This document shows, piece by piece, positions 56,190-64,000 of a stretch of 64,000 nt of DNA. Within the stretch, counting starts at the first letter, position 1. Every line of letters starts with the position of its first letter. The position numbers and the translations under genes were made by a program. The stretch spans positions 37,863,063 to 37,927,062 of the forward strand of contig OZ017795.1 of NCBI GenBank assembly GCA_963969395.1, read 5' to 3'. The notes under the pieces were generated by a model, which saw only the letters and a list, made by a program, of their open reading frames with translations, did not search any database and had not been told where the DNA came from. The DNA is from Pseudoscleropodium purum (Eukaryota > Streptophyta > Bryopsida > Hypnales > Brachytheciaceae).

Positions 56190-59100
56190 TTATCCTAATT
56201 GCAGTGATTGCAGGGCAACCTTGGCTGCTACAGATGCCCGACTTTGCTCCGCATACTCCTTGGCATTGTTAAGCCGGACTTCCGTGTCCAAAGTAATCAT
56301 GGCTTTCAGCCTTTCTTGTAGCAGCTTATGCAACTCCCCAGGACTTGCCCCTTCAATGCCCAGGCAAGCTCAAAGAATGAGTAAAAAGAAACCACACATG
56401 CACCAATCAATAACAATAATTCGTCATATTTGTAAAGCGACAAATTCAAGAAATTGGTAGTATTCCAGACGCCCCTCTGAAGCCTCAGATCTGTAGCAAT
56501 CATAGTTATTGGAGCTCCATGCATTTGGAATGTCGCAATTTTTGATGCTCTGAAACGAATATGACCAAAATAGTCTTGACTTGCAAAACGTCACACAGAT
56601 TGTACTTGAGAAAGTACCATATCAACTGCTTGAATGAGTAGAAGTATACGAAGTATTACCTGCAATTGGTTGCAGAGCTGCAAAAGAAAGTCGCTCTTCT
56701 CGATTGGGCACAAATCTTTCAACAATGGAATCTGACTCTCCTTTCTCCGCCCACTGTAGAGCTTTCTCTAGGGGTGTCAGCATGGGTACTTCTTTTGAAG
56801 TCTGATACAAGTAAGCAACAACCACCCAACGTAGGATCCATAAATAACTAGGCAGGATAACTGGGAACCTCAGTAACCACTTCACAGTTTCAGAAACATG
56901 GATCATTCATTCAATCATTAGTAAATAAACTCCAGGGAGAATTTAGATACAATTTCCCTACTTGAATAGAAGATTCTGGCAAGAGACGTTACACTCGCGC
57001 CTCTTTAATGAGACCTTCTCCAAAAAAAAGTCATTCTAGTGTATATTGCACAACTTATTACACTATTATCGACAATAGAACACTTGTCACATGTTCAGAC
57101 TATGTCACAGTTATTTCTTTGTGACCCCAGCCAGCCAGATTAACAGGTCAGGGTGTACCTGATTCAAGAGCACCCAAGTTACTGAACTTCAAACTGATAA
57201 AACACAAATACCTTGATTTTTATTTGTAGTTGTTGAACCTCTGCTAGTGTTTTCTTAAGACCGTCAATCTTCGTTGGTAAGGACTCCCTCTCCTCGGGGT
57301 ACTCATCTCGCACTGGCATAACTGTACTTTTTATAAACGGCTCCATCTGTCATCAACTTCCACGTCCACAGGATTGAAAATCTACCAGACAATTAGAATA
57401 CAAGATTGCATATCATCCGCAACCTTCTCAAATAACTTCAAAATATTCTATGCGCATTCATTTCCTCCAATTCAGGCAGTTCAAACATAAGCTCAACCTC
57501 TCTAAAACACTGCCTCGGAGGGCAAATGCACTAAATGCACTAACACGTGTTCACAACTTTTCAAGTGGCAGTTATCCGTCACATGAGTACACAGTATGAT
57601 AAATTCTCAGGATATAAGAGAAATGTGCAATTACAGAAAGTGTCATTAGAAAGGGTTGGGTACACTAAACCAGTAAGTTCACACCAGTGTCATCACAGTT
57701 CAGATAAATATGAGCGCCAAAATATTCCATGCAGACAGAGAAGCCTCTGGGAAGAAGCAGTACGTTCTTATGAAGAAAATAAGCCTACCTGCGTTAAGCT
57801 AACCATTTTGATGCGACCAAGCCCTCGAATGGTAACCAGAGCTCCTATTTCAAGCTGCTTAACCTGCCTAGCCATGGACATCAACAACCACACGTTTCTA
57901 CGTCAGTTTCTTGCAGTATACCGGTATACAGTCCCACACGCCTTTGGACGAAATGAGAGAAGACGATTAAAATCTGGTCACTAACAAATTTGTGCAAATT
58001 TGTTCACAACCTTGAAAAGAAAACCGCATGCTTTTATTTAGAAAACTTCAGCAATCTGCAACATTCCCTAGGCTTCAGAAACCAGTGGGTGTATACCTCA
58101 GCTGCTTACACTTTCAATGCGAGCCAGACAGCCATAAGTGGCAACAAAGGAGGCCACTCCAACTTCATCTCCCTTCACTGGTTCAATCACAATGTGTGCG
58201 AGTAGATTATTGCCTTTCGACATCACCTGTCACGCCGCATACATATAGCTGATGAACACGGCACCGAAGTTTGGATGAAGGCAGGGCAACTGAGCAACAC
58301 AGGATGAAAGAAGCTCCAAATATTACCTCCTCTAGAAGTGACAGAAACCTGGCTTCGTATAGATGTAATGTCTTCGAGGAAGACGGAATGAAAACCTGCA
58401 GCAATTACGCAGGTCAGAGGTGTACCAACAAGAATGAACTTGTTTATCAAATTATCTAAAAAGCATTAGAGGAGATTCCACAGTCATTTTGCTACTAGCA
58501 GTCTTAGTTTCACGTATCCAATGTTGCACAACCCTCGGAGAACTTCGGTTTTGCATGACAACAGGAGTATTTCACGACTAAAACACCTCGCTCGCATTGA
58601 GGGAATCTTGATCAATGTATGCCTTTGTACACATGGATGGTCAACAACATAAGACTTGAATGGAACTCTCAAGGACCAAATTGCAAAGTTTTTCTTCTGA
58701 TGGCACAATCGACAATAAGATTCTCATTGAAATTAGACCGTTTCCAGAACCTCAGACAACATAATATTTTTCTCTTAAAACCATGATTCTTTCATGAAGA
58801 CGGCTCCCTATGGTCACAGTCATTATTCAGAGGACCTCCTAATGAAATTTTACATAAAACTCAAAGGAAGGTAAATTCAGTAGGATTTGAGAGCGGAGTT
58901 GAAATGAATCTCTAAAATATTAGCTGATTTGAGAATAAGGGAGGAATACCTCAGCAGGAGAGAAGGGCAAACACGGCAGCTCCAAAATAGTTGCTTCTGC
59001 ACGACCACACACAAAATCAATCCCAATCCACACAACCATTTACGTTCAATTTCAATTCACACAAACACAATCTCCACTGCTATCCCTAATTGAATCCATA

Positions 59101-59491
59101 CACACCCAGGATTTCCCTCCCCACACAAATTCTCAATCAAGAAAGAGAGCTAGAGCGCTGTTTCGGCACAATCCAATCACCAATTGCCTCCAAAGTCGAC
59201 CAAAGAATCCCACCCAAAAGTATGCTTACCATCTAAGGTAGAAATTTCAGCGGAGGTAATCGAAGCTCCATTCCTCGAACGACGACACCCCAATCCTCCA
59301 AAAGCGTCGCTCCGTCGTTGCAAACGGAGGGAACTTCCCACGGGAATCACAACCAGTGACTTCCTGGGAGAAATTTGCAAAGAGCGAGAAGCTGTAACTC
59401 TCGGGGAGGAAGAAGAAGAAGCGGTGGAAGTGGAACACGCACAAGAAGACGAGAAGGGCGGCAATGCGGCAAGACCCGCCATAGCCATCAT
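56190..59491 (-). CDS. Plastid-type LON N-terminal-domain protein
   Basis: Eight exons (59491-59230, 58996-58950, 58395-58327, 58226-58110, 57863-57789, 57346-57212, 56801-56660, 56350-56190) join with perfect phase to 335 residues. Only the substrate-binding N-terminal domain of Lon proteases is present, with no AAA or protease domain, as in a plant family of stand-alone LON-domain proteins whose role is unknown. Motifs are LPCLPFSPAE, KTLHLYEARFLSLLEE, GALVTIRGLGRIK and EERLSFAALQP; the protein ends in a coiled-coil-like helix (GELHKLLQERLKAM). The first 85 residues are Ser/Ala/Arg-rich with almost no acidic residues (MMAMAGLAALPPFSSSCACS), a typical chloroplast transit peptide. ATG 59491 is the first in frame. 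Confidence 0.92.
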
Positions 59492-59764
59492 GTTTGTGTG
59501 CGAATCGCAGCCACACCACACAAGGAACACTACCAAGGCAATCGCCACGCCGCGGCAAGGCTGAAACGTCTGAACGATGACAGAGGAGTTTGGGGATGAT
59601 TCGGGATGTCATCTCTGTTTCATCCGCTTCTCATCCGCTTCTCATCCCGGATTTAAAAATTAAATTTTTTTTCCGCCATGTATGGGGGTTCTAAAGAGCA
59701 TCCTATCCTGTGCTTATCATTCATAATTGGGGGTTTTCAATCTCCAACCCCAAAATTCATCTTG
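59492..59764. other. Promoter side of the LON-domain gene
   Basis: Upstream flank of the minus-strand LON gene, with a short CATCCGCTTCT direct repeat near 59620-59640. No exon seen. Confidence 0.4.
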
Positions 59765-60470
59765 AAATCTTAGGAAAAGAGATATTTCTTCTAGAATACA
59801 TGACGTGGGTGTATAAGTATAACTGACAGTAACTGTAAAATTGACAAGCTATATCCCTCCACCCAAATCCTGAGAAGATATATATATTTTTTAACATACT
59901 TGGGGTGAGTGTAAAAATTAAATTGAGAGCAACTATGAGCTTAACAAGTTGCATTCCCTTCATTCACATTCTGGAAAAAGAAATATTTCTCCCGTGATAT
60001 TTACAATGGGTATACAAGTTAAATTGAAAGCAATTGTGAACTTGACAAGCAACAACCCTTCCACCCAAATCTTGGAAAGAAAAATATCTCTTTTGTAATA
60101 TTTTGGGTGGATATAAAAGTTAAATTGAAAGCAATTGTTGAGTTTAACAAATTTGCACCCTCTCTACTAAAATCATTAGAAGAGGAATATCTCTTCTACG
60201 ATACTTTAGTAGTATATGTACAAGTTAAATTGAAAGAAACTATGAGCTCGACAAGCAACATCTCTTCCACCCAAATCTTAGAAAGAGAAATATTTCTTCT
60301 GTAATACTTGGGATGGATGTATAATACAAGTTAGATTGAGAGCAACTATGAGAATGGCAAGCTATTTCCCACCCACCTCATCTTAGAAAGAGAGGTATCT
60401 CTTCCAATGTACTTGAGGTGGGTATACAAGTGAAATTGAGAGCAACTATGAGCTTGACAAGCTAAAGTGT
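59765..60470. repeat. Tandem array of about 102-bp units, seven copies
   Basis: Units recur with landmarks AGAAATATTTCTTCT (about 59780, 59985, 60082, 60185, 60287, 60394), AAATTGAGAGCAACTATGAG and TGACAAGC. Each unit also has an internal inverted repeat, best at 60060-60112 (CCACCCAAAT...ATTTTGGGTGG). Units differ by 10-25%, so the array is old. Confidence 0.85.
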
Positions 60471-60479
60471 CATTGAGGG

Positions 60480-62690
60480 GCCATCTACATTATAAGGCCC
60501 CTTCTGTAAATATTAAGAATGTTATGTGGCTAATCAAGAGTTCATCAAGCCAAAATATAGTAGTATATAGTATTCAAGATTTGAAGAAGGAATCACTTCA
60601 ATGCCCCAATATATAGTGCCTTTTGTTATTCTAACTATAAGTCAATGACAAGTCTCCTAAAGAATAAAATCAAAACAAATCTTATCAATAATGACATCAT
60701 TGTACTATTTTGAAGATGAATAATAGTATTTGATAGAATTGTGAAAAAGACACAAAATGAAATTTTTGTCATACTATAGAGATTATTTTGATAGGATTGA
60801 ATATTTATTGCTCTCCTTTCATCCAAAAAGCCCTATAGGGTGAATTTAATAGGTAGACCATTGGAGATGCTCTAACCTCTTCATAATACATATGTCCTTT
60901 ACTATACAATAACTAATCATTATATATGATGACCAATACATAATATTGAAATGAAATATATTTAGCTATTGTCATCCTTTTTTTATTTGGTACTAGTATT
61001 TAGATGTAAAATTTTCTTCTAATTTACATCAAGATCGTCAAATCCTAAAGATCTAAGAGATTCTAAATAGATTGTAAAACAAATAGAATTATGACTCTTC
61101 TTGTTTCCAATAATATTGTGCCATGTGGCAATGAAAATGACAAGAAAAGTGAATTATGTATAGCCTTTTAGAACATGCGTAATTCTTCAACAATTTACTC
61201 TATTAGTGCATGTGATACTAATTTACCAAAGTTGTTCTCTTTGTAAAATATTTATATTAATTGAAGCTAAAAAATTATTATAGTATACTAATTTTCATTT
61301 AAATTATTCTCATAGTGAGACAAATTTAGCAATAAAATTTGTTTGGCTACTTCATTCATACAATAAAGAAATTGTACATTAATTGATCTTGTGAGTGATG
61401 GCTCAATAATAGAGTCACTTCAAAATTAATGTTAATTAAAAAAAAAAAAGTGTGAAAAATAGTGTAATGCTATGATGTTTGAATATGATCAAGCTAATCT
61501 TTTAAATCCCTTCTTTTAGGTGACAATAATTATGATATTTCATTGAAGATGAACTACACTAATAATGAAATTTTATGTTACCACATTTATTAATTTAAAA
61601 ATGTTGTAAGTTTTTATCTTTAGAAAAGATCTTTACTAAGAGCAAAGATATCAATACTATTCAAAGAGTGGGTCCTTTATAAAACTACTTAGTACAAATA
61701 TTCACTAAGAATAAGAACTTATATCATCTTCAAATCGATAAGTATATTAATACAAAATTTCATTATTAGTGTAGCATTTATTTGAAAAATAGTGTCATAC
61801 ACATTGTAGAAAAATACACATTTAATGTGCATGGTTTGTAACTAGTGTCACACACATCTAATACCATTACTAGTGCAAAATGGCATTCATGATATGATCT
61901 TAAGGTTTTTGAATTATGCTAACTTAACATACACTTGTGGAACAATCAAATGTCAATACTTGAACCTATTTTGAGCAACCTAATTGTCTTGCACGCTTTC
62001 CACACTATCATTATTCATAACACACTTGTCGCACATTCAAATTATCTCATGATGAAAAATTTTGGATCCCAAATGGTGATTAAAGAGGTTTGGGTGCTAC
62101 AAGTTGCCAAGATATAATGCGAGTGTGCAATTACAAAGCATGAAATTAGAAAGGGTTGGCTTCAAAGTTATTCTTAATCAAATATTGGTTAAATATCATC
62201 ACTCTCAATGAAAAGTAAAGAAATGTAAAGACACATGAAGAAAAATGATTCAATCATTTAATCCCTAAGTGTTCACCTCATGATATTAAGATGAATTTGG
62301 AAATTTTATAATAAATAATTTGAACTCCTCTAACACAGCTATATTGTTGATTCAAATAAAACATTCTTTCTTCTTTCCATTCTTACACTATTTAATTTTT
62401 CTTATAATTTCCTCAATGAATATTGATTGGACGAAGTTCACATCATGTCACAAACATTCATCATCCTCTCTCGTTGAATGGCAGAGGTCATCCATGAGAA
62501 CCCTGAAAATGGCCTCGTCCCCTCACCGACTTGAAGAGATTACCGACCAACGGTAGTAGAAACATCCCATCGGATGTCGCCAAAACCACATCCCCCGACC
62601 TCCGGTCGCCGCATACCCCCCAGCCCCACCGCCGACTAGAAGGGACAAAAGCAAGCCGAAAACTGGACATGCACACCCCTTCTTGAATCG
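60480..62690. other. AT-rich intergenic
   Basis: No gene seen. A patch at about 62000-62160 (CACTTGTC-CA, TGTGCAATTACA, ATTAGAAAGGGTTGG) resembles intron sequence of the LON-domain gene at about 57080-57110 and 57620-57660, which suggests a small duplicated fragment or a shared repeat. Confidence 0.4.
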
Positions 62691-63964
62691 ATTCCCAGCG
62701 ATCGAATTCTCGCACTCGGAGGCGATCGGAGCGTCTATTGCTTCTCCTTCGAATGCAATTTCAGTCCGCAACGTCAATGTTGGTCAAAGAAATGGGAGGA
62801 GGTTGGCACCTTTCTTCAGTTTTTCTTCAGTTTTCTCCTAGTTTTCTGCGCATTTTCTGTTTCTCGATTTCACCAATTTTGCAAGTTCGCGAAGAGAAGA
62901 CACATCTTCTGAATGTTTTGCGCATTGGAATGGTTTAGGAGTTTGAATTTGGGGTTGCTGTGAAATTTTTGGTGTTTTAAGGAGTCTGCGAACTTTTCGT
63001 ATTTGGAGTTGCTTGGGCGTCACGTCTCAAGGTTTTTGTCGGTGGACACTGCATCTCGGGGTTTGCAATTGGAGAAACTTGCATTCATCAGTTTCGTTTG
63101 CATTTTTTCTCTTTGATTTTGCAATATGGTTGGTGATCGATGTACAGAGTGGAATCGTGTGTGACAACTACTGTGAGGGCGGTTTGCTACAATTGCAGCA
63201 ATTGAGCGCAATTTTGGTGATTCATTGAGTAATTGAGTTATAATTGCGTTTCATTTCATTGATTTAGAGTTTTAAATTGATGTTGAGTTGTTATCTCTTA
63301 GAACTATGTAAGAAAGCTGTCTTTCTCTACTTTGAACAATATATAGGCTGTTTATCATTTTGTGGATGAAGTAGAGTGTTCAATTTAAGGGAGGTGTTAA
63401 TTTTTATGTTTGTTATATGCTGAAGAAGGCCATTCAAAGAAAGATGGTGATGGTAATGATCCGTTGTAGTCATGTGTAGCATGTTGTCGTTGATGTTCTG
63501 GTTTAGAGTTTTGGCGAATTTTGGTTTGATTGTGTGAGCGTGCGAGCTTGTTTTGCATTCCGCGGGACCTGTACCGTAGTAAGAACATGTTAATCGTAGG
63601 CTCGACTTTCCGGTGGGGGGGTGGGGGTGGGGGTGGCTGTTTTAGGGTCCAGGGGATGGCATATCTGGAACTCCTTCAGGATTGATTGCTTTCGCATACA
63701 TTCTGGATGCATCTACATTCTAATTCAAGAGCCTGTGAAACGATCTCGATCTAACATGTGCATTGTAAAAGGATAAGATGATTCCAAGTGGATAGCATGT
63801 TCTTTTGAAGGGATTATTTCATATAGATGAAGGTCAATGGATCAATCTGTATCTTTGTTTTATCATGAATCCCACCCTCCCTCCTTTTGCATTGAGGGAG
63901 AGAGGTTTCCCTTGAATGTGTGATGGAGCCCTAAATTGATTGTTCTGAATGTTTGATGTTGCAG
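62691..63964 (+). other. Promoter, leader and probable 5' UTR intron of the gene at the right edge
   Basis: GC rises sharply at about 62500-62790 and falls again after it. No long coding frame follows until an acceptor-like GTTGCAG ending at 63964. This is the usual shape of a plant gene with a non-coding first exon and a long leader intron. The donor is not fixed. A G-rich tract lies inside (63612-63636). Confidence 0.4.
63612..63636 (+). other. G-quadruplex-type tract
   Basis: Runs of 6-7, 5 and 5 G separated by single T residues, with GG at both ends, in an otherwise AT-rich region. It meets the pattern for an intramolecular G-quadruplex on the plus strand. Confidence 0.75.
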
Positions 63965-63983
63965 CCGATGCAAGTGACGCAGA

Positions 63984-64000
63984 ATGGGTAAAGACCGAAA
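63984..64000 (+). CDS. Start of an unidentified gene, cut by the window edge
   Basis: After the acceptor at 63964 and 19 nt of leader, an ATG in good context (GAATGG) opens the frame MGKDR. Only five full codons are in the window, so the product cannot be named. An alternative is the ATG at 63968, which meets a stop within a few codons and is less likely. Confidence 0.45.

Overview
The window looks like nuclear DNA of a green plant. The evidence is a U6 snRNA gene with the plant sequence; a LON-domain protein with a plastid-type leader; plant-type enoyl-CoA hydratase, TRM112 and phosphopantothenate-cysteine ligase genes, split by 45-800 nt introns that are mostly GT-AG; and long AT-rich intergenic DNA full of repeats. 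I cannot name the species. A non-flowering land plant or streptophyte alga is my guess, because of the gene mix and the IRG-type GTPases.

Layout. (1) 3.8-21.9 kb is a young, partly decayed family of dynamin-like IRG-type GTPases. One copy is full length (4286-5482), one is cut off just before the G4 motif (11635-12456), and one is a pseudogene with a nonsense codon, a frameshift and a 278-bp terminal-inverted-repeat insertion (15971-16755). All three keep the same short 5' leader exon and splice donor. Beside them lies an uncharacterised 434-residue gene with two C-terminal CxxC...HxxxC fingers (18475-19779, minus). Copies 2 and 3 and this gene lie between two inverted copies of a 1.3-1.5 kb repeat. 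(2) 25.6-27.6 kb holds a seven-exon RecA/SWSAP1-like ATPase whose first intron carries a 113-nt near-perfect hairpin. (3) 28.5-39.6 kb appears to be one large transposon-like element with divergently transcribed gene blocks: a HAD/FCP1-like fragment, a disordered protein and a ParB-like protein leftward, and a DDE-type, DUF7869-like protein rightward. A 19-bp palindrome occurs about 19 times across this block and I saw no copy elsewhere in the window. Its reading frames carry several in-frame stops, each one C-to-T change away from a Gln or Arg codon. (4) 40.1-41.1 kb is a non-autonomous CACTA element. (5) 43-59.5 kb is the conserved gene block: enoyl-CoA hydratase with a U6 gene in a GC-AG intron, TRM112, a decayed phosphopantothenate-cysteine ligase gene, and a plastid LON-domain protein. 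(6) 59.7-60.5 kb is a tandem array of about 102-bp units. The window ends at the start of another gene (63984 onward).

Exon models for the hydratase, TRM112, the LON protein and the RecA-like gene were built by hand. In each, every junction keeps phase and every exon resembles its family, so I trust them. The repeat-rich regions and the N- and C-terminal ends of the transposon proteins are much less certain. No database search was possible.
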